From the NCBI GenBank assembly GCA_013696535.1, contig JACCYI010000028.1:1-12267 (forward strand): DNA of 12,267 nt. Direction: 5' to 3'. A program made the translations under genes and the position numbers. This document shows positions 1-6,725 of the stretch, one piece after another (the first letter of the stretch is position 1; each line of letters begins with the position of its first letter). Origin of the DNA: Solirubrobacterales bacterium. GTDB taxonomy: Bacteria > Actinomycetota > Thermoleophilia > Solirubrobacterales > Solirubrobacteraceae. The notes under the pieces were generated by a model. It was not told where the DNA came from. It searched no databases and saw only the letters and a list, made by a program, of their open reading frames with translations.

Positions 1-17
1 GTCCGCACGATCCTCAT
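1..17 (-). CDS. 5' end of a gene translationally coupled to the DUF2520 gene; possibly pantothenate synthetase (panC)
   Basis: On the minus strand an ATG at 17-15 overlaps the TGA (16-14) of the DUF2520 gene in an ATGA arrangement typical of coupled operon genes. Only the codons for M-R-I-V-R and part of a sixth are visible before the window ends. DUF2520 proteins are commonly encoded directly next to panC, and PanC proteins often begin with a similar M-R-x-V/I stretch, so pantothenate synthetase is the favoured guess. That assignment rests on context, not on visible domains; only the overlapping start is read directly. Confidence 0.4.
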
Positions 18-718
18 GCGATCACCAGGGCACGCGTGGCGCGCGCCAGCTCGTCGTACAGGGGCAGCAGGTCGGGTGCGCGTTCGCCGAGCGCGATCCG
101 GTGACGCTCGACCGTCTCCGCGTCGCCCCGGGCGATCGGCCCGGTCAGCGCGACTGCCGGACCCAGCGCGGCCCAGTTCTCCACCGTGGCACGCACGAGC
201 GGCGCCAGCAGGTCGCGCCCGACCCCGGCGGTGGCCGCCACCCGCTCGGCGGCGGCTCCGAGGGTGATCAGGAAGTTGGACGCCATCGAGGCGGCGGCGT
301 GGTACGCGGCGCGGTCCTCGTCAGCCACCGTGGCTGACCGCATGCCCAGCGTGTCGGCGAGCGCCCCGGCTTCCGCGAGCGCCCGCGGGGTCGTGCCGGC
401 GACCGCGCACCCGGCTCCGGCCAGCACGCCCGGAGGCGCCCCGGTGGGAACCGTCATCAGCGGGTGCAGCGAGAACGCCTCGTGCGGCGCGAGCGCGGCC
501 AGTCCCACCGCGCCCGAGCAGTGGCCGACGATGGCGCCCGGAGCGATCGCCGCCGCGGCTCGGGCGATCTCTGCATCGGGCACGCAGAGGAGTACGAGGC
601 CGGCGCCTCGCGCGTCGGCATTCCTGCCGAGCGGCCGGTCGGTCTTCAGCGCGGCGGCCATCGCCATGCCGAGGCGGCCGGCTCCGACGATTGCGATGTT
701 CCGGTCCAGTTCTCCCAT
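14..718 (-). CDS. Rossmann-fold DUF2520 protein (NAD(P)-binding, reductase-like)
   Basis: The 234-residue product has an N-terminal dinucleotide-binding Rossmann motif (IAIVGAGRLG, residues 8-17, GxGxxG) and a second strand (LVLLCVPD, about 41-48) typical of 6-phosphogluconate/ketopantoate-reductase-like folds. The second half carries DUF2520 hallmarks: HCSG near 66-69, SLHPL near 83-87, and a helical YHAAASMASNFL segment near 139-150. The biochemical role of the family is not established; members often sit beside panC, suggesting a link to pantothenate synthesis. The region between the first strand and LVLLCVPD looks somewhat shortened relative to relatives I know. The start is ATG at 718 with no convincing Shine-Dalgarno. 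A 101-bp gap separates it from the upstream diguanylate cyclase on the same strand, so it may share that transcript. Confidence 0.85.
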   Translation of the reverse strand: MGELDRNIAIVGAGRLGMAMAAALKTDRPLGRNADARGAGLVLLCVPDAEIARAAAAIAPGAIVGHCSGAVGLAALAPHEAFSLHPLMTVPTGAPPGVLAGAGCAVAGTTPRALAEAGALADTLGMRSATVADEDRAAYHAAASMASNFLITLGAAAERVAATAGVGRDLLAPLVRATVENWAALGPAVALTGPIARGDAETVERHRIALGERAPDLLPLYDELARATRALVIA

Positions 719-819
719 GAGATACCGGTCGGTGATGCGGGTCAGGGCGGTGGTTCCCCGGTCCGGCCCTTCTCAGAAGCGGAAGGTTCCGGCCGAGACT
801 CAGAATAGCGCCGCGCGGG

Positions 820-2352
820 TCAAGCTTCGCGACGGGCGCGCTTGACCGTGTACATCGCCTCGTCGGCCCGGCGGAGGAGGTGCTCGGCGTCTTCCTCGCC
901 GTTCGAGCTGATCGCTCCGAAGGAGACGCGGATCGCAGGATCGCCGTCGCGTTCCGGGGTGCTGAGGGCGACTTCAATGCGGTCGGTGACCTCCCGTGTG
1001 GCTTCGGCGGTCGCTTCGACGAGGATGATCGCGAACTCGTCACCTCCGATGCGAAAGGCCCCGTCCGAGCGGCGCAAGCTCGATTCCATGATTCGGGCGG
1101 TCCGGCGAAGCACCTCGTCCCCGGCCGGGTGGCCGTAGCGGTCGTTGACCTCCTTGAAGGAGTCGATATCGCACAGGGCGAGCGTGAACCGGCTCTTGTA
1201 CCGCGCGGCGCGCGCGGTCTCGGCTTCGAGCAGATTCGTGAAGGCGCGCCGATTGCCCAGCCCCGTGAGGAAGTCATGGTTGGCCAGGTAGCGCAACTCC
1301 CGGAGGCGGTTGATCGATTCCAGGTGGGAGGCGGCCTGATCGCCGATCACCCGAAGCGCTTGGATGATCTCGGCGCTCGGCAGCAGGCGGTCTACCGGCT
1401 CGCCGACTCGAATCACTGCGAGCAGCTCACCGGTGGTGGCGAACAACGGCACGAGCAGCCGGTGATCTCGCCACGCGCGAGGTCCCCTTCCCGAGCGCTG
1501 CGACGGCGGGCCGAGATCGGCTTCGGGCGCGAGCTCGGCGGCTGTTGCGGCCGTGAGCAGATAGCAGCCCTCCCGCTCGTACGGCGCCGCCAGAAGACGT
1601 GCCACGGGCGTACCGCGCCCGTCCTGCTCGAACATGTCGACTTCGACGCGCTCGAAGCCCAGCGTCTCGCACATGCCGCGCGCGACCGCGTCGAGCATCT
1701 CCTCCGCGGGAGCGGACTGCCGGTCTTGCGAGAAGATCTCGTGGAAGTGCTCGAGCGCTGCGCGGAGTCTCTTCACGTCCGCGGTTTCCCCGGCGTGGCG
1801 CAGGGCGGCCTCCGCGTGTGCGGCGATCGCCACCAGGGCGTCGATCTCGTCGTCGCTCGGCAGCCGGCCGCTCACGGGCTCGTCGACCGACAGCACGCCG
1901 GAGACGCTGCCGTCCCGCGCGCGGAGCACGACGAACAGCGCCTCGTCGGGGTGCCATGTCTCCGCGTCGACGCGGTCACCCGGCTCGGGCTGGTAGGACA
2001 CGACCCGGTCCTTCTCCCAGTCGAAGTCGCCATGACGCACCAGATAGGCGCCACGGTGCTCGAAGCGGTCGGCGATGAGAGGCGCCCAGGTGCTCCACGG
2101 GGTCGCCTCGCCGAGCAGCGCTTCGCGGGCGGCCGCCGACCCGTGGACGGTCTGCACCTCGTAGTCATCCCACGCCGGGCGGTAGACGTTGAGCACCACG
2201 GTTTCCCATCCGAGCGCTTCGGAGACCGTGCGGGCGATCGCGTCCAGCAGCTGTGACTGGTCCGCAGTCACGACGATCGATGCGAGCTCGAGGAGGCCGG
2301 CGTGCATGCGGGCGAGCTTCGCAAGGTCAGTCGGTCTGGTCGACTCGGACAC
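820..2352 (-). CDS. GAF-GAF-GGDEF diguanylate cyclase
   Basis: This cytoplasmic signalling enzyme should make cyclic di-GMP from two GTP. In the 510-residue form, two GAF-like sensory domains lie at about 17-187 and 202-342, followed by a GGDEF domain at about 352-510. Visible signatures are NHDFLTGLGNRR at the GGDEF entry, the metal-binding Asp in CDIDSFKEVND (about 395), the intact active-site GGDEF (436-440), and an RxxD (RRSD, about 427-430) matching the product-inhibition I-site. There is no EAL or HD-GYP domain, no receiver domain and no membrane segment, so the signal is probably a soluble ligand or redox state sensed by the GAFs. I chose GTG at 2352 because GGGAAGGGG lies 8 nt upstream. 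A longer form from GTG 2391 would add 13 Arg-rich residues that look non-native. The gene is divergent from the UDG gene. Confidence 0.93.
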   Translation of the reverse strand: MSESTRPTDLAKLARMHAGLLELASIVVTADQSQLLDAIARTVSEALGWETVVLNVYRPAWDDYEVQTVHGSAAAREALLGEATPWSTWAPLIADRFEHRGAYLVRHGDFDWEKDRVVSYQPEPGDRVDAETWHPDEALFVVLRARDGSVSGVLSVDEPVSGRLPSDDEIDALVAIAAHAEAALRHAGETADVKRLRAALEHFHEIFSQDRQSAPAEEMLDAVARGMCETLGFERVEVDMFEQDGRGTPVARLLAAPYEREGCYLLTAATAAELAPEADLGPPSQRSGRGPRAWRDHRLLVPLFATTGELLAVIRVGEPVDRLLPSAEIIQALRVIGDQAASHLESINRLRELRYLANHDFLTGLGNRRAFTNLLEAETARAARYKSRFTLALCDIDSFKEVNDRYGHPAGDEVLRRTARIMESSLRRSDGAFRIGGDEFAIILVEATAEATREVTDRIEVALSTPERDGDPAIRVSFGAISSNGEEDAEHLLRRADEAMYTVKRARREA

Positions 2353-2360
2353 AACCAGAA

Positions 2361-2369
2361 CCCCTTCCC
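2361..2369 (-). promoter_or_regulatory. Shine-Dalgarno site of the diguanylate cyclase
   Basis: On the minus strand GGGAAGGGG ends 8 nt before GTG 2352. It is one of the few clear purine-rich ribosome-binding sites in the window, and it decides the start in favour of 2352 over the in-frame GTG at 2391. Confidence 0.6.
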
Positions 2370-2408
2370 GGAACCTGCGGCGTCTGCACACGAGAGGTCC
2401 GTAAGGCG

Positions 2409-2418
2409 ACGGTACAGT
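2409..2418. promoter_or_regulatory. Overlapping divergent -10 elements between the cyclase and UDG genes
   Basis: The plus strand reads TACAGT at 2413-2418 and the minus strand reads TACCGT at 2414-2409. Both fit TAnnnT and share the central TA. The plus -10 ends 6 nt before GTG 2425, so transcription would begin at or next to the start codon (leaderless UDG mRNA). The minus -10 would give the cyclase a leader of about 50 nt that includes its Shine-Dalgarno. No good -35 was seen at either optimal spacing. Confidence 0.4.
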
Positions 2419-2424
2419 GGCCCC

Positions 2425-3138
2425 GTGACCACGGCGACGGCGCGGCGTGAAGCCCTCAAAGCGGTCTACGAACAGGCTTCCGGCTGCGTCAGGTGCCCGC
2501 AGCTCGCAGCGACGCGCCAGACCGTGGTCTTCGGCGCGGGCAACGCGGACGCCGACTTGATGTTCGTCGGCGAAGCGCCTGGGGCCAACGAGGACAAGCA
2601 GGGAGTGCCGTTCGTCGGCCAGGCCGGCAAGCTGCTCGAGCAGCTCCTCTCGGAGATCGGGCTCGAGCGGTCCGACGTGTTCATAGCGAACACCCTCAAG
2701 TGCCGGCCGCCACAGAACCGGGATCCGCTACCGGGCGAGATCGAGAACTGCCGCCCCTACCTCTTCAGCCAACTCGAGCTGATCCAGCCCAGGGTGGTCT
2801 GCACGCTGGGCAACTTCGCCACCAAGCTCCTGCGCGCCGACACCACCGGGATCACCAAGCTTCACGGACAGGCCGAGGTGCGCACGATCGGACCGCGCGC
2901 CGTGCGGTTGTTCCCGATCTATCACCCGGCCGCCGCGCTCTACACGCGCTCGCTGCTCGACACACTTCGTGAGGACTTCTCCAGGCTGCCGGGCCTCCTG
3001 GCGCTGGACCCGCCCCCCCAGCCCGAGCCGGCGGAGATCGTTGTGCCGGTGACAGCCGAGGAGCCCGTCGCGGCGCAAGCGCCGGAGACAGAAGAGGAAC
3101 CGTTTCCGCCACCGGCGAGTCAGCTCGGCCTCTTCTGA
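2425..3138 (+). CDS. Family 4 (4Fe-4S) uracil-DNA glycosylase with clamp-binding-like C-terminus
   Basis: The enzyme should excise uracil from DNA, starting base-excision repair of deaminated cytosine. The 237-residue product has the four cluster cysteines C21, C24, C93 and C109 (C-X2-C-X68-C-X15-C), the uracil-binding loop GEAPGANEDKQG (49-60), and the C-terminal HPAA motif (167-170). The catalytic core ends near residue 190. A Pro/Glu-rich, probably disordered tail follows, and the protein ends in QLGLF (233-237), close to the bacterial sliding-clamp-binding consensus QL(S/D)LF. The start is GTG 2425 because it sits just before the conserved N-terminus; upstream in-frame codons from 2302 lie antisense to the cyclase and look unnatural. 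No Shine-Dalgarno is visible, consistent with a leaderless mRNA. The last 19 bp overlap the convergent GNAT gene. Confidence 0.95.
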   Translation: MTTATARREALKAVYEQASGCVRCPQLAATRQTVVFGAGNADADLMFVGEAPGANEDKQGVPFVGQAGKLLEQLLSEIGLERSDVFIANTLKCRPPQNRDPLPGEIENCRPYLFSQLELIQPRVVCTLGNFATKLLRADTTGITKLHGQAEVRTIGPRAVRLFPIYHPAAALYTRSLLDTLREDFSRLPGLLALDPPPQPEPAEIVVPVTAEEPVAAQAPETEEEPFPPPASQLGLF

Positions 3139-3668
3139 TCCCGTAGCTCGTCCGCCACGATCGCGTAGCGCTCATGGTCGCGCCACTGGCCACCGACGAG
3201 CAGATAGCGCGGCGAATAGCCCTCCAGCCGGAAGCCCGCCCCCTTCGCGAGCGCGGCTGAAGCCCGGTTGCCCGGCTGGATGTTGGCTTCGAGCCGGTGG
3301 AGGGCGAGCGGACCGAACGCATGAGCCAGCACGAGCGCGAGCCCTTCTCGCATGTACCCACGGCCCGCGTGGCGGGCGTGGGCGTAGTAGCCGAGGAAGG
3401 CGGACTGGAAGGCGCCGCGCACGATCTGGGAGACGTTGAAGATCCCGGCGATGGCACCGTCCTGGGCCCGGCACGCGAGAAGGCCCTCGAAGTCGTCCCG
3501 TTGCGCGCGGGCCAGCAGGTCCTGCATCTGCTCGGGTCGTTCGGGCGGGTAGGCCCACGGGCGGTGCAGCTCCCGGCTCTCGCGCGCGAGCGCGATGAGC
3601 TCATCGCCGTCGTCTGAGACGAGTCGCCGCAGTGCGACGCGTTCGGTGGAGGCGACCACGAGGCTCAC
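3120..3668 (-). CDS. GNAT-family N-acetyltransferase (RimJ/RimL-like)
   Basis: The 182-residue product should transfer acetyl from acetyl-CoA to an amine. The acetyl-CoA-binding segment is visible as RHAGRGYMREGL (about 99-110), followed by the HRLEANIQPGNRASAALAKG stretch (about 124-143) and a C-terminal W-RDHERYAI strand typical of RimJ/RimL-type enzymes. The start is GTG 3668, which overlaps the TGA of the upstream GT2 gene as GTGA; a longer reading frame upstream (to 4094) is only a shadow of the GT2 gene. It is the last gene of the GT4-GT2-GNAT operon. The operon suggests an amino-sugar or glycan substrate, but RimJ-like sequence alone would also suit a protein N-terminus or a small amine, so the substrate is open. 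Its 3' end overlaps the UDG gene by 19 bp. Confidence 0.88.
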   Translation of the reverse strand: MSLVVASTERVALRRLVSDDGDELIALARESRELHRPWAYPPERPEQMQDLLARAQRDDFEGLLACRAQDGAIAGIFNVSQIVRGAFQSAFLGYYAHARHAGRGYMREGLALVLAHAFGPLALHRLEANIQPGNRASAALAKGAGFRLEGYSPRYLLVGGQWRDHERYAIVADELRDQKRPS

Positions 3669-4558
3669 GGAGCACTTCGTAGCACGGCGAGCTGGGCGGC
3701 GAGCTGCGCCCGCTGGCGGCCCGCAGGGCGGTGCATCGCCAGCCGGGCCGCGGAGCGGGTCGCGTAGGTCAGCAGCTGGGCGACGTCGTCCAGGCGACGG
3801 GCCGCGCGCGAGCGGTTGCGCTCGATCACCTCGCGGCGGCGGCGAGCCAGCAGTTCGTGTGGTTCTTCGCGATAGGTGACGGAGGTGGCGTGTCCGCCGA
3901 GGTGTCGCACCCGGAGGTCGGGATGCAGGAGGGTCGTGATCCCGCCCGCCCGCGCGCGCAGGCAGAGGTCGAGGTCCTCGAAGAACAGGAAGTCGTCGGG
4001 ATCGAACGGACCGAGCCCTCGCAGCGTCGCCGTCGGAGCGGCGACGCAGGCGGCGATCGCCCAGCCGACCGTACGCGTGCGCTCCGAACGCCACGGCTCC
4101 AGGCGCTCGCGCAGCGTCCGCGTGAGGGCTTGGGGCGGGGCCAGGGCGGCCAGCAGGGTCCCGGGGGCTCCCGGGAGCGGGTGCGCCGACCGTTGGACGG
4201 TGCCGTCGGGGTTCAGCAGCCGGGGGACGTGCAGCGCCGGCGGGCTCATGGCGGCGTGGGCCGCGAGGGTGGCGAGGCTGTGGTCGAGCAGTTCGCAGTC
4301 GGGATTGAGCAGCACGGTGACCGGGTGGCGGGCTTGGCCCACTCCAGCGTTGTTGGCCGCCCCGAAGCCGACGCTCGAGTCGAGCTCGATCGGGTCAGCG
4401 CCGCGGTTGCGCGCCAGTGCCGGACCCTCGTCACAGGACCCGGTGTCGACCACCACGAGCTGTACGCGGTCCGCGAGATGAGCGTCGAGCGAGTCGAGCA
4501 GCGCCCTGAAGGGGCCGGCGGAGTCGTGAAGGACGCAGACGATCGTGAACGGGTTCAC
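3665..4558 (-). CDS. Family 2 glycosyltransferase (rhamnosyltransferase-like)
   Basis: This 297-residue GT-A enzyme should add a sugar from a nucleotide donor to a growing glycan at the cytoplasmic face. The N-terminal nucleotide-binding strand (FTIVCVLHDSAG, 4-15) is followed by LVVVDTGSCD (34-43), the GFGAANNAG segment (64-72), NPDC (85-88) in the DxD-like position, GWAIAACV (165-172), and the acceptor/base motif FFEDLDLCLR (192-201). These match WbbL-type rhamnosyltransferases and related enzymes. The C-terminal ~70 residues are Arg-rich and helical, possibly for membrane or partner contact. The start is GTG 4558, overlapping the TGA of the upstream GT4 gene as GTGA, so translation is probably coupled. 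The exact donor cannot be told from sequence. Confidence 0.92.
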   Translation of the reverse strand: MNPFTIVCVLHDSAGPFRALLDSLDAHLADRVQLVVVDTGSCDEGPALARNRGADPIELDSSVGFGAANNAGVGQARHPVTVLLNPDCELLDHSLATLAAHAAMSPPALHVPRLLNPDGTVQRSAHPLPGAPGTLLAALAPPQALTRTLRERLEPWRSERTRTVGWAIAACVAAPTATLRGLGPFDPDDFLFFEDLDLCLRARAGGITTLLHPDLRVRHLGGHATSVTYREEPHELLARRRREVIERNRSRAARRLDDVAQLLTYATRSAARLAMHRPAGRQRAQLAAQLAVLRSAP

Positions 4559-5646
4559 CCCGGCGATGCTATGGATGGGCGCCGAGACGCCTCGGCGAGC
4601 ACCTCCCGGGTGGCCTGCGCGGTCGCGGCCCAGCTGAGCCCTGCGGTGGCTCTCCGACCTGCCGCGGCGAGCGACGAGCGCAACCCGGCGTCTCGAGTCA
4701 CCCGGATGAGCGCCTCGGCGAGTGCCTTCTCGTCTCCCACTCCCACGAACAGTGCGCCGCCTTCCCCGAGGACCTCGCGCAGCACCGGCAGATCGCTTGC
4801 GACCACCGGCGTGCCCTGCGCTAGAGCCTCGACGGGAGGCAGTCCGAAGCCCTCGATGCGAGAGGGAAGGACGAGCGCGACGGCGCCGGCGTATAGGCCG
4901 GCGAGCTCCGCGTCATCGACCCGGCCGAGCCGGCGCACGCCGGGCCCTTCCAGTAGCGGAGCGAGTCGCCCTTCGCCTGCGAACCACAACTCGGCTGAGA
5001 CGCCGAGCGAGCGAGCGAGCGCGTACGCGGCGAGCAGGACGTCGGGAGCCTTGCGTGGCTCGAGGGCTCCGACGAAGAGCAGGTACTGCGGCGGCGCGCT
5101 CGCCGGCGCCCGCTCCAGACCGGCGGCGGGCGCGAGTGGAACGGCTCGGACGCGCTCCGGGGGGAGGCCCCAGGCCCGCACGAGGTCCGCTCGCACCACT
5201 TCGGCGTCACAGAGGACTCGGGTGGCGCGGCGGGCGAGCGCCTTCGGGCGAGCCGCCCGATGCCAAGCCCGCTCGTACGGCGTGAAGTCGCCTGGGCGCT
5301 CCTCCCACGAGCGATCGTGGACGGTGAGCACCAGCGGAGTCCCACGCGACACCGCCAGTGGGGCCGGCGCGGGCGCCCAGAACACGTCAAGGTCACCGCC
5401 GAGCATCCGGTCCGCCCGGGGGCGCCCGACGGCCGCCGCGCTGCCGTGCAGCAGACGGCCCGGAAGCGTTGAGCGCACCGCCAGCACACCCGCCGGCACG
5501 GGTGCCACGACGCCACGCGGGAGCAGGACGCGCCACTCGTCGTCCGGATACCCCGTCGCCAGGGCGGAGAGCAGGGCGCCCGTATAGTGCGCCACCCCGC
5601 GAGCTCCGCCGCCGACGAGGCTGCGGCCGTCGACCCCGACCCTCAC
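4555..5646 (-). CDS. Family 4 glycosyltransferase (GT-B fold), first gene of operon
   Basis: The 363-residue protein starts with MRVGVDGRSLVGGGARGVAHYTG, the usual first strand and Gly-rich loop of GT-B family 4 enzymes. The C-terminal domain has FVGALEPRKAPDVLL (about 191-205), which binds the nucleotide sugar, and the retaining-enzyme EX7E motif at E265 and E273 (SRIEGFGLPPVEA). It should transfer a sugar with retention of configuration to a lipid-linked or polysaccharide acceptor. The start is GTG 5646; only 5 bp separate it from the proposed start of the divergent GT4 gene. The 3' end is GTGA-coupled to the GT2 gene. A (GAGC)4 tetranucleotide run at 5005-5020 lies within the coding sequence. 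No promoter is visible in the short gap, so any promoter lies inside the neighbouring gene. Confidence 0.92.
   Translation of the reverse strand: MRVGVDGRSLVGGGARGVAHYTGALLSALATGYPDDEWRVLLPRGVVAPVPAGVLAVRSTLPGRLLHGSAAAVGRPRADRMLGGDLDVFWAPAPAPLAVSRGTPLVLTVHDRSWEERPGDFTPYERAWHRAARPKALARRATRVLCDAEVVRADLVRAWGLPPERVRAVPLAPAAGLERAPASAPPQYLLFVGALEPRKAPDVLLAAYALARSLGVSAELWFAGEGRLAPLLEGPGVRRLGRVDDAELAGLYAGAVALVLPSRIEGFGLPPVEALAQGTPVVASDLPVLREVLGEGGALFVGVGDEKALAEALIRVTRDAGLRSSLAAAGRRATAGLSWAATAQATREVLAEASRRPSIASPG
5584..5589 (+). promoter_or_regulatory. Candidate -10 box for the plus-strand GT4 gene
   Basis: TATAGT on the plus strand is one mismatch from the consensus TATAAT and lies inside the 5' part of the minus-strand GT4 gene. 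Transcription from about 5596 would give a leader of roughly 56 nt before the CTG at 5652. No recognisable -35 is present at the usual spacing, so this is a weak call. Confidence 0.25.
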
Positions 5647-5651
5647 GCGCG

Positions 5652-6725
5652 CTGCCCGGCCCCATCCTCATCGACGCACGGGCGGCCGCCCGGCCTGAGC
5701 TCGGCGGGGTGGAGCGCTGGGCTCGCGAGCTGACCCGGCGGCTGCCGGAGCTCGCGCCAGGGCGTTACGAGGTGGTGCGTCCACGCCCAGGGCTCGTGCA
5801 CCGGGCGGGCCATGCCTGGGAGCAAGGCGTCCTTCCGTTCATCGCCGCCCGCGCGGGAGCTCGGGCGCTGCTGTGTCCCGCCAACCTCGCGCCGCTGGCC
5901 TTCAGACGCAACGTCGTGGTGATGCACGACGCCGCCGTGCTTCGCCATCCCGAGTGGTATTCGCGGGCCTACGCCGCCTGGCAGGCGCGCGTACTGCCGG
6001 CGCTCGCCGGTCGTGCACTCCACGTCGTGACCGTATCCGAGTTCTCGCGCTCCGAGCTCGTCGACCTGCTCGACCTCTCGCCCCAGCGGATCTCCGTCGT
6101 GTACGGAGGAGTCGACGAGCGCTTCTCCCCGCTGGCAGACCCCGAACCGGCCCGCGCCGCGCTTGGTCTCAGGCGGCCCTACGTCCTCTGCGTCGCGTCC
6201 CACAGCTCGCGCAAGAACCTCGGAGCCCTCGTGCCCGCGGCTGGTGCGCTCGCAGGCGAAGGGATCGAGATCGCGGTGGCGGGCGGCCACCGTCCGCAGT
6301 TCACCGCGGAGACGGCGCTCAGAGGCCTGAAGGTGCTCGGAGGAGTCGGCGACGAGCTGCTGCCCGGCTTGTACGCCGGAGCCGAGGCCTTCGTCTTGCC
6401 CTCGGCCTATGAGGGCTTCGGGCTGCCGGTGGTCGAAGCCATGGCTTCGGGCCTCGCCGTAGTGGCGGCGGACGCCACCGCGCTGCCGGAGACCGCTGGA
6501 GGAGCTGCACGACTGGTGCCGCCGAACGCCTCAGACCTGTGCGACGCCCTGGTCGGCCTCCTCGGCGATCCAACCGAGCGCGCACGGCTGGAGGCCGCCG
6601 GACTGCAGCGGGCTCGAGCCTTCAGCTGGAACCGGACGGCGCGCGCAGTCGACCGGGTGCTCAGCGACAGCGCCGGGCGTCCGTCGGCTTGGGGCAGCCC
6701 TCCAGCCGGCGGGCCTCTCGCCTGA
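5652..6725 (+). CDS. Family 4 glycosyltransferase with apparent CTG start
   Basis: The 357-residue GT-B enzyme begins P-G-P then ILIDARAAARPELGGVERWA, the family's first strand and loop. It continues with VVVMHDAAVLRHP (88-100), VTVSEFSRSEL (126-136), VASHSSRKNLG (181-191), and the EX7E pair E254/E262 (AYEGFGLPVVEA). It should be a retaining sugar transferase in the same glycan pathway as its neighbours. No ATG, GTG or TTG lies in frame between 5505 and the ILIDAR strand; the nearest plausible initiator is CTG 5652, four residues before that strand. Longer readings from ATG 5358 or GTG 5502 add Arg/Pro-rich sequence antisense to the neighbouring gene, and the downstream GTG at about 5709 would delete the first strand. 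The 3' end overlaps the convergent hydrolase gene by 65 bp. Confidence 0.88.
   Translation: MPGPILIDARAAARPELGGVERWARELTRRLPELAPGRYEVVRPRPGLVHRAGHAWEQGVLPFIAARAGARALLCPANLAPLAFRRNVVVMHDAAVLRHPEWYSRAYAAWQARVLPALAGRALHVVTVSEFSRSELVDLLDLSPQRISVVYGGVDERFSPLADPEPARAALGLRRPYVLCVASHSSRKNLGALVPAAGALAGEGIEIAVAGGHRPQFTAETALRGLKVLGGVGDELLPGLYAGAEAFVLPSAYEGFGLPVVEAMASGLAVVAADATALPETAGGAARLVPPNASDLCDALVGLLGDPTERARLEAAGLQRARAFSWNRTARAVDRVLSDSAGRPSAWGSPPAGGPLA

Noticed and set aside
880..2256. 458-codon open frame antisense to the diguanylate cyclase
   Set aside because: The opposite strand holds intact GAF and GGDEF motifs; the antisense product resembles no family and is a codon-position artefact.
5005..5020. 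(GAGC)4 tetranucleotide run inside the GT4 gene, possible phase-variation tract
   Set aside because: Four copies are too few for frequent slippage, and the repeat encodes an ordinary ALARSLG helix segment, so chance is a sufficient explanation.
3731..5587. 618-codon open frame on the plus strand across the GT2 and GT4 genes
   Set aside because: It is antisense to two genes with clear family motifs. Its product is Arg/Ser/Ala-rich with no fold signature, as expected for a shadow frame in G+C-rich DNA.
5358..5651. Long N-terminal extension of the plus-strand GT4 from ATG 5358
   Set aside because: The extra 98 residues are Arg/Pro-rich, antisense to the neighbouring GT4, and precede the conserved first strand of the GT-B fold.
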